Origin: Odiellus spinosus
Taxonomy: Eukaryota; Arthropoda; Arachnida; Opiliones; Phalangiidae
DNA: 64,000 bases
Direction of reading: 5' to 3'
NCBI GenBank assembly: GCA_963920705.1
Contig: OY987228.1
Coordinates: 21,274,565 to 21,338,564, forward strand
Below, piece by piece: positions 24,901 through 36,994 of this stretch. The notes beneath the pieces were generated by a model. That model did no database searches. It saw nothing but the letters and a program-made list of their open reading frames with translations, and had not been told where the DNA came from. The position numbers were made by a program, and so were the translations under genes. How positions within the stretch are numbered: the first letter of the stretch is position 1; each line of letters starts with the position of its first letter.

Positions 24901-27900
24901 TCTTTTCCCAGGGATTTCAGCCATAGGAGAACCGACGTTTCTTGTCCGCCATTTTTGTCGATATCAGTTTTTTTTTTTTCCTTCTCTTCTCTCTCTCTCT
25001 CTGGATTCTGCTCTTCACTTTTCCTTCTCCCCTCATCCCTATCAGCTTCTTTTTGCTCCTTTTCTCCCTCTTCCACCCCCTTTTATCCTTCTCTTTCTCT
25101 CTACCGCGTCAATTTTAGGGGTGGTGCGCGCCGGGTTCTACTCCCCCAACAAAAAGTCTAAAAAGGGGGCAGTGCACGCGCATAATCTCCTCCCTTAAAT
25201 TTCATCTCCCCCCGGTATTTTTTACCCTTATTCAAATTTATTCCCCAACACCCCCAACCTAAACCCCTTTCCGTATAGTTTTAGTTTTTGCTTCTCCGCT
25301 TCTAGAAACGAAGGCGACGAGAGAGAGAGAGAGAGGGGAATGAAAAAGGAAGAAGTATAGAAAAAAAAAAATCGCGCCCTAGTTTCCTAGGCGCGCTGAT
25401 GACTGCTTTCCATATTATATTATATATATATACGCTATGCGGCGTTTCTTTTTGACCCCTGCCCTTCCGCCTATCAGCCTATAGTCAAAGTTTAGGTGGA
25501 GGGTGGATAATGGGGGTGTTAGGGAGGGTATGAAATCGAATCTTTTTTGGGGGGTTGAAAAAAGCAAAGGGGGAAGAAAAAAAATCCGGGAGGGTGTAAG
25601 AAACATGCAGCCTTTAAAACTAGTATGTAACATACCACGTGATGTCGGTTCTTCCAATCGAAATTCTAGTTGGAACTAGTGACGCAATCTCTTTTTCATG
25701 TCCCTGGTAGAAATAATAAGAAGAAGGGGTAGGGTATGGACGAGATGGGGGGGGGAGAAAGAAAGCTTGGGGGAGCTTTAATGAGTTCAGTCCCCCCTAT
25801 CCTCTTCCCTCCTCCGCTTTTCTTTTGGCCCTCGGAGCTTACGGAGCGTTAGTTTTATGTCCTTAGATTTTATCCCCCTACCCCCTCTCTCTATTCGCAT
25901 CCCAAATTTTAATCTCACTACCCACCCGTATCACCCCCACCATTCTCTCGATGTACCACGCGAATGATGGGTAAAGAACGCCTTTCACCCCTGACTACCA
26001 CCCCCGCACCACCTAGTTTTAAACCTTACTCCTCGCTTTTTCCTATTACCCCTTTTTCTTTACGAGACATCGAACACTGGTACATTTTCCCAAAAGCCCG
26101 AATGCCAAAGAGTCGAGATTTTTTTTTCTCTTCTACGCTCTCTCTCCTTCTCTCTCTCTAGCTCTTTCTCTCTCTTTCTTTTTTCAAGTGTTCTCGTTGA
26201 AGCCCCGCTTTTGCTTGTCCAACTGTACGCTCTTGACGGTCCGATGAAACATTCGATTCGCGAATATCTGGCTCACTGACACCCAAATTGGCTAGCAACC
26301 CCCTACCCGCACCTCCTTCCTTTTTCTCTTCCGCCTTCTCTCATTCCCCCTTTTTGCTCGTACTTCGTAGCATTCCTATGGCTGTATCACCGACTGGCTT
26401 CGTAAAAAGGAAATTCTTTCACCCTCCCCCCCTCGACAATGCGTTTTAAAGTACCTTCTATTTCATTTTTCCGACTTTCCGAGAGATTTTTCCTTGTATC
26501 AAGGGTTGTCAGAGTTTTTAAGTAATATTCTGGAGATAATTATTTACCACAATTCACTATTAAACTAATTTTGTTTGATTATGTACATTGTAGATCATTT
26601 AGAGCTTTAAAATAATGTCAATTACTCTAAAATAAGTTAATAAATATTAATTAATTACATAACAATCATTTTCCTCTTGCTTTAAGTATTCAAATATATA
26701 AATGAATAGTTTTAAATATATATTCCACCTAGAAACAACCAAATCCATTGAAATTTTCTCTAAATAACTCTTCGATATAAATTTTTGAAGTTTCATTTTT
26801 ATTTGGAAAATTCAATATTAAACTTCACAAGACCCAATCACGACGTTTTTATAAGTCACGTGATGTAGAGAACAATCTCGCGTACCAGGAGAACCTCCTC
26901 TATAGATTTATCAGCCCATAGATGTATGAAAAACAAAAAAAAATATGCTTTAGGAAAAAACCAAAAAAAATGTGACAACCTCCCTTTAAGAATCAATTAT
27001 GATCAAAAAATATTTTAATAACTGATTATATAAACATAACCATGAATTAAACAATACTTTAGCTGTATAGAAAACATATGTACGGCACCAATGTACGGCA
27101 GTTAAAACATTTCTACAGGCGCCCCCTTGAAACCTAGGTAAAAAATCTGACCCTTAGTTTTTTCTTCAGCCTTAGCACTTTTGCCGGATAGTCCTTAATA
27201 TAAGCTGGAATAAATAGCATTGATTATTGAAGGCTGGAACACTTTTAGTTACGTAAATTCAATTCGAAAGATACTAATATTCTTAAAGATAAAACAACTC
27301 TCCATTTAATTGCGAAATATTTCCGGTAATATATTTTAAAAAGATCACGAAAAAATAATAAAATCAATCGATGTTCTTATCAGTTTGCAATTTCGAACCT
27401 ATAGTCAATTCCAACGACAAACCGTGGCTACCTCTTTCTTTAAGTCAACAAATTATAGAGAAAACGGGTAGGTAGCTTTGGGAACGCTGTCAACTCGAAT
27501 TCGTTAATTCTTAAATAAAAAACGTGTCAAGTTTCTAAGAAATATTTTATTTTAAAAACACGAAAATCATCATCTTCTGTTACTGAAATTGTAGGCCTAA
27601 ATTAAAGTTAAATCAACTCTTAATCGTACTTAAGACGAGTTTGGCTCGAATATATTCTTTCCCATTAGGTTTAACATCGCGTATCAATCCGCTTGAACAA
27701 TATTTAATTCCGTAAACTCTCCTTGAACATCAAGTATAAAATTCGCTCCAGAATCCTGCAGCGAAATACCTTGACGAAAAGCTCCATGATTACGAGAACC
27801 GCTCCGTATTAAATTCTTCAGTGACAAACGAGACGCGATCGCGATATAGGCGTAGGGAAAGCCTTGAAGGCAAGCCAGAACCGAAGCCAATCCAATTTAC
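21990..27900. other. Non-coding region, CT-rich and CpG patches, no gene recognised
   Basis: No convincing exon or full repeat element was recognised over about 6 kb. It contains a C run (about 22396-22407), GA/CT tracts (23219-23236, 24505-24520, 24985-25002, 25320-25335, 26130-26180), and pyrimidine-rich sequence at 25-26.4 kb. The word ACACTTCTACAGGCGCCC at about 22143 recurs with small changes at about 27109, suggesting one diverged repeat pair. The 131-codon minus-strand frame at 24177-24572 has a hydrophobic start but no recognisable family and is probably chance. Confidence 0.4.
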
Positions 27901-29092
27901 CTCTAGCGGAGAGTCTAGGATACGAGAGAGAGAGAGGTAGTGTTTTGTTTGAGATAGAATGAGCCGCTGAAGCGCCGTATTTCGTAGTTTATCTCTATCC
28001 CTTCTCTCTAGTATCGAAAGCGTTGGTTTTATTACGTAAAACGAACTCTAGCGGATATATACGTACCGAGCTTTAAAGGCCGTCGTCTGCTTGATACGGA
28101 AAACCCCCTTTTTTTCGCGGCGAGTACGCGTTAATAAAAGCGCGTTTTATTTTAATATTTAATCTTGTTTATATCATTCAATTTAAAACGATTTTAATCG
28201 AACAAAGAGTTCGCTTTCGATTCTCTTACGGTAGTTAAAGTTCCTACTGCGAGTGTATTGTTAATAAGGTTAATTCACCGAGCTTCGACGTTTTCTCGTC
28301 TTGACCAAGGCTTAAGTGAATATGAATTCGAGTTTATTGGAAAAGTGGATTGAAAATTCGGTGTTTCGCGAGATGAGGATAACCAAAGTTTCTGATCGTT
28401 GGAAAAATTAAGAAAAACCTTTTGTGTGTCCGTGTTTACTGTAAAGAAATTGCGGAGTGATTATATCGTTTCGAGTTTTATTTAAAAGAAAAATGATTCA
28501 AATTCGATTGAATCGTACGAATAGTGTAATTGTTCCTGGCTTCTCCGATAGGTTTTCGTATCAATTTAATATAGGCCTAGTGAAATCGCGTTTCGTTCGT
28601 GAGAAATTAAACTGTTTGGATGTCAGATTAGTCCATCTTTCGCCTTTAAATATTAGCACGCGTAAAGCCTTCCTATAATAATATCGCATGCTCGAAAAAT
28701 AAATCTAGTCCATATTATCGAATACATAATTAAATGGAATATACAACCATATATAGTTTTATAAGGTAAGATTTTAAGTCAGCCCCTGAACTTCTCTTGT
28801 TATATTTAAAAACTTGCAAAGATTGTATGTTAATATTGCTAATTTTAATTTAATTAATTGGGTTTTTTATTTATTTTTTTCTCCGTACAGATATATATTT
28901 AAATCCAGAGAAATTGACTTTTGGAAATGTGTTGTATTAAGAAATGATTCGGCCACGCGATGAGTGTATTTATAATACATGTATAAAGGTAATTTTAATT
29001 TTTGATTCATCTAAAATTTTTAATTTAAATCTTCCAGTTTTAATTGAAATTTTATTTAACCGTGGAATGTTACACTTTTTTGTTAATTTTAG
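27900..29092 (+). promoter_or_regulatory. Region upstream of first recognised NAB exon
   Basis: Moderately CpG-containing sequence (27990-28350) leads into AT-rich sequence just before the NAB exon. Possible 5' splice donors are AAG|GTAAGA at 28765 and AAAG|GTAATT at 28989. Either could end an untranslated 5' exon. Joining the ATG at 28944 through the 28989 donor would put a stop codon just after the junction at 29093, so that ATG is unlikely to be used in a spliced product. The promoter or 5' UTR role is inference. Confidence 0.3.
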
Positions 29093-29111
29093 GCTTGTTA
29101 AGGCCATATTA

Positions 29112-29289
29112 ATGGAGCAGCAAGTCCGCGAGTACCTGAATCACTGTTCCGTGCCTGTCTCGTCTGAAGTATCTGGCCAGGTACCATCTGGTCTCGGACC
29201 CGCTGGACCACCTCTGCCTCCTCCACCCCCACCCGGACCCGGTGGGTGCATCGGAAACAGAATTTTATCACGCAACGCGAATGGCACAA
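29112..29289 (+). CDS. nab: NAB co-repressor homologue, candidate first coding exon (partial gene)
   Basis: A candidate N-terminal coding exon of the NAB gene. The acceptor is TTTTGTTAATTTTAG at 29092 and the donor is GTAAGT at 29290. From the ATG at 29112 it encodes 59 residues plus one base of the next codon. A short polar start (MEQQVREYLN) is followed by a Ser/Val/Gly segment and a proline-rich stretch, about residues 33-44, with seven prolines in a row at its centre. The donor phase (one base) fits the acceptor of the 44689 exon, giving Arg at the junction. The frame stays open between the acceptor and this ATG, so coding could extend upstream through another exon. The ATG context has G at +4 but T at -3, which is weak. 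Assignment to NAB rests on position, strand, phase and splice signals rather than similarity, because this part of NAB proteins is not conserved. Confidence 0.6.
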
Positions 29290-32200
29290 GTAAGTACATT
29301 TTAATTTTAAATTATCAATTAAAAACTTAATTGAAAATGATCGTAAGACAGTTGAAGACTCACTTTTGTGTTTTCCTTCGACTAAAACTAAACTTAGAAT
29401 TCATAATTAAGTGTTCAAATTAAATACACGTGTCAAATAGTCAATAGACTATTAAATATCCTAAGTATTCATTAATTGAATCGTTAGATTAATTAATATA
29501 TGCAAAAATTATCTCTCTCTCTGGTTATTCGTATATACCACCAAAAATTTGAATTTTTCCGATCACGTGGATATTAGAGGGGGGGGGGAGGATATCTCCC
29601 TTCCTCCATATGGAGAGAAGAGGGTGCAGACACAATAGCTCCATTTATTGACTGAGATGAGGGTATTTTTCAATGAAAGTGCTGCCATCTAATATTAAAA
29701 GGACGAAACAGTGGTTAAATTTAAAAAATTAATCCCACAACATATTTACTCGATTTTTTTTTTGTTAGTTCATATATTATGTTGTATATTTAAAGATTTT
29801 ATTTAAATTTAATATACATATATATACTTTTTTATCTCTATAATAATTTACATATTTTTTTAAGTTACATTTAACAATATAAAACTTTTCTCCAAGGATC
29901 GAATCAATATAGAATGTTTGGGAAAAAAGGGTTGTAAAAAAGATAAAACCATACTCCAAAGTGTTCGGGCATATTGAACTAATATTTACAAGGCGGGGAA
30001 AACAGTGTTAGGAGTAACACTTCGCCTTTCTCTTCTTATATTCTCTTTCATTGTTTCAAAATCAATTTAAAAACTACCGTTAGGATCAATCTAAGTCTTC
30101 AGCGCGTACGAAACTTAGACTACCTTCTATCTCGATATCGTGCTTTTTATTACAGATACTATTTAGGCGATGCAAACTAAAATTGAAATATACCGTACTA
30201 AAGTTATATTATATTTCAACCTGATTTGTCAGCGAATGTTAAGCTAGGTTCGTTTTATCTCTAAGTAAATAAATAAAGTAGAGATAACTTTAGCGACTAT
30301 CTTCTCGCTTACTGACAAATTAAGTTGATATATATTATAAATAGTTGTGTGTCGGGATAGGTGATGCGAAGAGTATTGTAATTAATAAAATAGGTGTGGT
30401 TCGTTGTTATAGAAAATTAGAAAATGAACTCGTAAAAAAAACGAAACAAATTTGCATGCCTAAAGCATATTTTTTATTACATCAAACCAAAAAAAAAAAA
30501 AAAAATGTTTTTCATTTCTTAATTAGATAGATATATATTTTTATTTAAATACTTTTACTTTAATATGAGGGGTGAAGTATTTTTTCTTCTTCTTTTAAAA
30601 TCCTAAACGTCTGGTAAAAACTCGTTCCTACTGAAAAAAAAAGAGAAAAAATCAGTCTAAGCAAGGTTATACCTTTTTTTTTTTTCAAAGACGAATTGTT
30701 CCAATGGTAATATGCAAATATGTATGGGGGAAAAAACCTTACAGCTTATGCTCCTCCTAGTCCGCGATACTCGGAATAGGTGTAAGAAAAATATAAATTT
30801 ATACCCCCATAACTTTTTTTTTTAATTTAATTTTAAAAAAGAAGAAAAGAAAAAAAAAAAAAAAATACCGTCTGGATTTAAAAATTTATTTATTTTTCCA
30901 CGGGATAAATTCATCTATTACGCGTTTTAAAAATTAATAATTATTTTAATAGTATTTATAGATTTAATAGCGTGGGTTATAATTAAAGATCAAGTGTAAG
31001 GTTATCGGCTGACCCTAATTAGGAACCCTTTAGACATTCTGAAGTAAAATGGGCCCATACATTTCCCTTACTTCCCTTATGTTAAAATTGCAATTTTTAC
31101 AAAAGTTCTCCCTTTTTTTTCTTGATATCTTTGAGTTTGTATGAACACTGTAAAATTTAGGCCCTCAAAAATTATGAAGCCCCTATTAAAGTGAAGCTGT
31201 CACTCATTTTTCACGAACTCCAAATGGAAATTGAGTAGCATTTTCTGAAAGATCGTTAAAAAACTATTCTAAATATATGGCATAGAATCCATAGTCGTAG
31301 GGTCCTTTAATAATACCTGGGATACCTCTGTTTGCCCAGTATCAGAAACTTATTTTTAATAATAATGAGATTGTTATAAAAATACGTGTTAAGTTGATTG
31401 ATATTTTATTTTAATTGATCACTGTGATCAACATGAAATTATCAATATGAACGTGATCAGAATATCTCTCATCATTTAACGCCATACATACTTCCTTCAA
31501 AAATGATCAATTAAATTTTTAAAATTCAAATTTTTGCGGAAGGAATTAGATTTTTCCCCCTTGAAACTAAATTCAATTCATTACACTTGTCCTTTACTAA
31601 CCCCCCTGATGATTATTATTTTTTTTAATTCCTCGAATTTTTGCGTATCCCTTTTTCTTTCCCCTGGTGTAGTCTTTGACGTCAATAGCGACCTTGAAGA
31701 GGTCATGTCTACACCATCGAATAATATATAGTGTCTGGAATATGCTGGTTATATCCGGTGATGTAGACATCTATATAGACTGACCGAAGGGTAACCCTAT
31801 CCTTTTTCCAAATTCCCATCCTTATTTAATTTTCAATATGATCAAAGCTATAGTTACCTATTAATTCTATTGGAAATAAATAGGGGCTACGTATTTATAC
31901 CCGTTGAAATTTGAAAATGATTCTTAGTAATCTTTGTATTTTTCTTCGAGAGTTGTTGAGAATAAGAAGAGACCATAGGAGGGGAGATGGGGTTCAAAAA
32001 ACAGACAGTTCTGTACAGATGTACAGTTTGAAAGAACTACTTTACTACAGACTTAATTTATTATTGCGTATCAATCAATTCAGCCTCGGTTACGATGCAA
32101 ACTAACCTTGAACCTAGTATATAATGAATATAAACTTTCATTTTTTATTATTATTATTATTAAAAAAAAGTTTTTTTTTATTTTTTTTTCTGTCTGGTCT

Positions 32201-32541
32201 GTACTGGGGATATTTCTTGTTGTTGGTGACGTAATGTTCGTCTGGTTTTTTCCCCTAGACACGTGGTGAGGAAAATATATGTATATATATATTTTTTCTT
32301 TCTTTTTAGAGAGTCCTATGCCCCCACCCTGTCTGGAAATTTTTTGTATTGCCATTTTTTTTAAAAATCTCGGAAGCGTGAAGGTCTTTTATAGGATATA
32401 TAATATTTAGATTTTTTTTATCTCGTTTGTCTCTTCTTAATCGTCATTTAGAAATTTAAATCATTTATTTTAACATTGACCTTAATATTAGTTTAAATTC
32501 GACAGAGAAATTATTTTAAATTGTTCAAATTTAAATATGGT
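29290..32541 (+). other. NAB intron, AT-rich part
   Basis: The start of the about 15.4-kb intron between the first two recognised NAB exons. It is AT-rich with A and T homopolymers (30489-30505, 30850-30863). An imperfect inverted repeat around TCAACCTGATTTGTCAGCGA (30218) and TTACTGACAAATTAAGTTGA (30308) may be an old small element. No other exon was recognised. Confidence 0.45.
31186..31292 (+). repeat. Family B MITE fragment in NAB intron
   Basis: The left end AAAGTGAAGCTGTCACTCAT is followed by CGAACTCCAAATGGAAATTG, the GAAAGATCGTTAAAAAAC block and ATGGCATAGAAT. It is then truncated. Confidence 0.7.
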
Positions 32542-32545
32542 TTAA

Positions 32546-32918
32546 AGGGAGAATGAAAGGCCAAAAAAACCTATTTTTAATCGATTAAGAATGCTAAAAT
32601 AATGAGAAAAACAATAATATAACTTACCAAAAATATTTCGTTATTTTATAATCAATTTCCAAAGTTTTGAAACTTGCGGATGCTAAGCCTTGGCTGCCTA
32701 GCTCGGCGAACTAGGCGAGCACGAGCCCGTATTTTTTTTTTAAATACGCGTACTCGCTCGTGATTGGCGACAAGAACATGTCGTGCTAGCCTAGTTCACC
32801 GAGCTAGGCAGCCTAGGCTTAGCATCGGAACTTTGGAATATGATTATAAAATAACGAAATATTTTTGGTAGGATTCTTAATCGATTAATAATAGGTTGTT
32901 TCGGCCTTTCATTCTCCC
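32546..32918. mobile_element. Family C foldback MITE, copy C1 (373 bp, TTAA-flanked)
   Basis: A near-complete palindrome. It starts AGGGAGAATGAAAGGCC, ends with the complement, and is flanked by TTAA at 32542-32545 and 32919-32922. The arms include TAATCGATTAAGAATGCTA and GATGCTAAGCC(T)TGGCTGCCTA. TTAA duplications with AGGG-type ends are known from Kolobok and piggyBac groups; the class is inferred. The right arm lacks part of the sequence present in C2. A transcript through this intronic element would fold into a long hairpin. Confidence 0.9.
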
Positions 32919-32924
32919 TTTAAT

Positions 32925-33652
32925 TTGTTTCTGGAGTACGACTAATTTCATTTCAAATAAGTACACGTGTTAAAAGCTGCAATATTTTTACGTGTTGCAT
33001 TAAAAAAATAACATTTTCATATAGTTTCCGGTGTAAATGTTGTTTTCTGAGCGCTTTTAGGATTAAAAATGATATATAGAAAGTTTTTTCTCAGTTTTCA
33101 GATCTAATAATATTGTAAATTGGTAGATGTTATATCGCTTTTCGCGCCTTTTAAACGGTTTTGAGGTTTAAGATATCCTTTATCGCCTTTTCTAGCGGTT
33201 TTAAGATTAAGATAAGTACAACTTCTCACCTTTATAGCGGTTTGAAGATCGAGATATTAACCGCATTTGTTTTTTTAGCGGTTTGAAGGTTAAGATATCG
33301 CTTCTCGCCCCTTTTAAACGGTTTGAAAATTAATAAAGGCGGTTCTTATTCCTATTTGGCGTTGCTTAAACTTTAAATAAACATTGCTTTGAGCCTTTTT
33401 AATGGTTTTATAACAAAGAATACAGAAATAGGAGCTTAATTGGTCTTTCTAATTCGCTACGAAAATAAAGTTAAACTTTATTTTTCGATACCATACTTCT
33501 CACAATTCGAAATGGTGTAATGTGAAAAGTTCAGGCGGATTGATACTCAATGTTAAACCTTATATAGTATAAAAGGAGACTTATTTTTTAACCCCAGATT
33601 ATCAAAATTTAAAGGAAAACACTGATAAAAGCACAAAATAATTGTATAATAA
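32925..33652. other. Intron sequence, nothing clear
   Basis: Within the NAB intron, four or five loosely spaced copies of a AGCGGTTTTGAGGTTAAGATAT-like motif occur between 33145 and 33330. They look like a degenerate tandem of about 55 bp. Nothing else was recognised. Confidence 0.4.
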
Positions 33653-33659
33653 GTCAAAC

Positions 33660-33996
33660 CAGAAGCCGATGAAATCCTCCTTTGAAGTCTATTACTCCCG
33701 GGTCTTGTCAACCCCTCTCTGTATGGGTTAGTTTCAAAAATCGCGATTCGTACGCCTCCTAACGGTTGATATTTTCGGAGCGGGAGTTCGTTGAGCGAAT
33801 ATCTCTAGCAGCCTCGGAGTTCGTCAAAAAAACGTCGTCGTTTGTGGAGAGAGAGAATTTACAATTTTCCATAGACAGGGGGTATGAAGTAGGACCCCTC
33901 CGATCTCGTAAAACTGTGAATTTTACCCATACTGAGAGGAGCCCTATAAGGAACATTAGAGTAGTAGACTTCAAAGGAGGGTTTCATTTACTTCTG
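33660..33996 (-). mobile_element. Family A MITE copy A2 (337 bp)
   Basis: Termini CAGAAGCCGATGAAATCC and TTTCATTTACTTCTG, with a perfect 7-bp target-site duplication GTCAAAC at 33653-33659 and 33997-34003. It is in reverse orientation relative to A1. Subgroup 2: GATCGGAGGGG inside (seen as CCCCTCCGATC), CTCTAATG, and GAAACTAACCC. Confidence 0.95.
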
Positions 33997-34003
33997 GTCA
34001 AAC

Positions 34004-35471
34004 TGTTCTATAATTCATTAAATTTACCAATTATTAGGTTCAAAAACCTTTTGCCAAATGGTACGCAAGTGTGTCCCCCTTCCCCCAAACATGTCACTCT
34101 ATAAAAAAAAAATATTGAGTAATTGTCGAATAAGGTTTTAGTTCACATCGATCATTTTTCTAACGGTATTATATTTTAAAGTTTTTTTTTATATACGTAT
34201 ATAATTTTTGCTCTTTTGTTAAAAACGCTTCTCATGTTCCTGGGACGATGGGGGTGAAATTAAAAACTGGGCGAGAGAGGGGAAAGGAAGAGGAGAGGGG
34301 ATAAAAATTACGTTGTATGTAGAATTTGGAGCCGCTTGCTAGTCTGTCACGCTGTTGAATGTGGCTTAGAGAAAGGGTTAACACTCGTGTGTACGCTATA
34401 GAGAAGAAGGAATTGAGAGAAAGAGATGGAAGAGGAAAGAGAGAAAAAAAATCTAGAGACAGAATTCAAATGGGTGAAAGAGAAACCCATCCATAATCCC
34501 TTTCACCCTCTCCTCTTTTTACTCAGTTAGATTTTAACCTCCCCCTATTTTTAACCCTTTTTCGGAAGATAGGCACACCCCCGCCCTTTTTTTTTTTTTT
34601 TTAACCCCTTCAGTACGTCACCCCCTAAAAGCGTCCTTTTCCTTGGCAACGCCACCCTTTCTACCCCTCGTATCTCATTGCTTTTATTTTTTTTTTCCTT
34701 TTCGCGTGTTGTGGGGGAAAGCTGCATTGGAGGGGTTTCCTCCCCTCTCTAAGGGAGGTGGGGAGGGTGAGTATGATAAAAAATAGTGAAAGAGAGAGAG
34801 AGAGAGAGAAAACTTCGAAAATCGATATTACCGTTAGTTTTACCCCTTTTAACCCTAAGCAGCGACTTCACCTCCTCTCCCTCTCTTTTTTGAGGAACAC
34901 CATCTCACCCCCCTTCCATTTTCTATACAACTGTGCAGTGCAACCGAGACTGTAACGGGGGTCCCGTTAAGGTAGCGCCTTTATTCCGACCGCCAGAGTT
35001 GCTTAAAAGCCCATAGTAGCTAGATGGTCGATAACGGTATATGACGGGCTTCCACCTTAAACTGTACTCTATCCTTTTTTCCCTTGGAAGCTTTCTTTCC
35101 CCCCCACTTGGTTGCATTTTTTTTATCCTACCCACTTCTCTCTCTCTCTCTCTCTCTGACTGGAGTTACCACCCCTTCAGTGTTCCATCCCCCTTGATGT
35201 TTTTCTTTCCCCCATTTTCTTGCCCCACGGTTCTTATTCAATCCTTTATACACCCTCAACTTCGATGCCGCATTTTTTTTCTTACTTTTTCTTCTTCCTT
35301 CTCTTTTCTGACTTCCTCCTTAACCCTTTTTACTCGGCTTTCAAACTTCTTCTCTCGGGCTTAATCTCACCCCTTCCTCTCCCCAAACCATCTCTCCTTT
35401 CCTTTTCTCCCTCTCTCTCTCTCTTCAGGCTCGGGATAAAATCCTTCTTACGAGCGACTTTTTTACCAGTT

Positions 35472-35507
<36 letters not shown>

Positions 35508-35690
35508 GTTTTTTTTCTTTTTACGAAGATGTAATATTTTAGGACAAATTATTGACGTAACACTCGTTATAGGTCACGAGTGTTAAGTATTTAACCCAAT
35601 TATTTTGATTCTTAATTAAGATTAAAAGAAAACGTAAAAGTTTGGTCGTTTATAGGTCTTCCAATTTCTAGCCCCCCTTTTGGTCGGAGG
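34004..35690. other. NAB intron, pyrimidine-rich region
   Basis: Pyrimidine-rich to purine-rich asymmetric sequence with (GA)n at 34791-34809, (TC)n at about 35138-35158 and 35412-35424, and a run of about 27 A at 35477-35504. Open frames here reflect low-complexity CT sequence. No exon was recognised. Confidence 0.45.
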
Positions 35691-35699
35691 CAAAAAAAA

Positions 35700-36990
35700 A
35701 AAGGGCTGGGCCGTTTCTCGAAGCGCGAGTGCTACTAGGAGAAGCCACTCCGCTGCCCCTATTCCGGCGAGAGAAGGGGGGGCGATTTATCCGAACGGGG
35801 CTCGTCCTACCACGCGCCTAGCGTCTCCCTAGTCGGGGTATTTTTTTGTCCCGGTTATACTCCGCGTCAATTTCCCCTGGTTGTATCCTTACCCCCTCAA
35901 CTTTTACCCCGACCCCTCCTCTTTTCCCCGTTTTTTCTGTCCCCCATAGACCCCCGTGCGCGCTATAATCTTTACCCTCCTACCTCCGGCTCTCTCTCTC
36001 TCTCTCTCTAGGCTCTCCCTAACCCTTTTTCCTCGATTTCCACCCCCGTCTTCCCTTTTTGCCAAGCTGCGGGCTAGGCCCGGGCTGAGGCGCAACCACC
36101 GTCTCTACTTTACCTCACCGACGGACTCGCGCGTCCGGGGCCAGACAGTTTTTTGCCTCTCTTCCAGCCTCGCGCCAATTCCAGGGCAGCTCTCCGTCGA
36201 AAATTTGCCGTCCCCCACTCACTCCCAGCCGCGCGCGAACGCCCGCGCGCGCTCGCTCGTTTTATATTACGCGCGTTCTCTACTCTCCGAGGCTCTCTTG
36301 GAAAAATATCGCGCGCGCTCCGTTTTTCCTTTTAACCGTTAGCTGGCGAAGGTTTTACCGCTGGCTCGCGCGACGTCGCCCCAGGAGGAGAGTCCCCGCC
36401 GCCGTCGGTCCTCGCGACGGGCTCTCGGTAGCTGCCGGGCCGGGCGAGCGGGGTCCGAACCAAAAAACGACAACGCCATCGGTCCACCACCCAGTAGCCC
36501 GAAATCGCCGTTACTCGACCTTTCTCGTAGTTCCGGTGAGTTGATTCTTCTCCGACGCGCCGAAAGATTCGCCCTGCCCTCTTGACCCCTCTCTTTCTAT
36601 CTTTCCTTCTCATCCCGGCGTCTCCTCGTCACCGCTCTCCTCTTCCGCGCTCCTTTTCTCCATTCATCCTCTTTGTCTTCCTAATCCCGGCCGGCACCTC
36701 TAATATCTAAGGCTGCTAAAAAAGTCTCGCCTTTCACCTCGTCCCTTCTCTTTCTCTCTCTCTCTCGCGTCGCTCGAAAGATAACAATAAGAAAATCTTC
36801 TCCCCTGACTACCGGAGAAAGTATAATAAAAGGAAAGCTGTTGGCATTGTCGAGCCTCGCCGGAGAAAACGAGGGATTGTAGCGTACCTCCGTCTCCTCG
36901 ACATCACTTCCTTATAAAAAATTCCCGAGAGAGAGGGAGAGAGTCCCTGTATATCGCGATCGTAATAAAATGTGCGCGACCATTAATGGT
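35700..36990 (+). promoter_or_regulatory. CpG island in NAB intron, candidate internal promoter
   Basis: This is the most CpG-dense stretch of the window, with CGCGCG-type words at 36230-36330 and GC-rich sequence at 36360-36470. A strong 5' splice donor consensus, CCG|GTGAGT, lies at 36536. It sits inside the intron between the 29.1-kb and 44.7-kb NAB exons, on the same strand as a usable donor. A downstream promoter here could splice an untranslated first exon, ending at about 36535, onto the later exons. Translation could then start at an ATG in the 44.7-kb exon or at the ATG at 45398, close to where vertebrate NAB proteins begin. This is inference from composition and a splice-like site, with no transcript evidence. 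Confidence 0.4.
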
Positions 36991-36994
36991 ACCG

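Noticed and set aside
28944-28988. ATG at 28944 as the NAB start, spliced at 28989
   Set aside because: Joining to the 29093 acceptor places a stop codon three codons later. Without splicing, the frame would read through intron-like AT sequence.
35477-35504. A run of about 27 A as a retroposon tail
   Set aside because: No upstream SINE or LINE body and no target duplication was visible; it is more likely simple sequence in a pyrimidine/purine-rich region.
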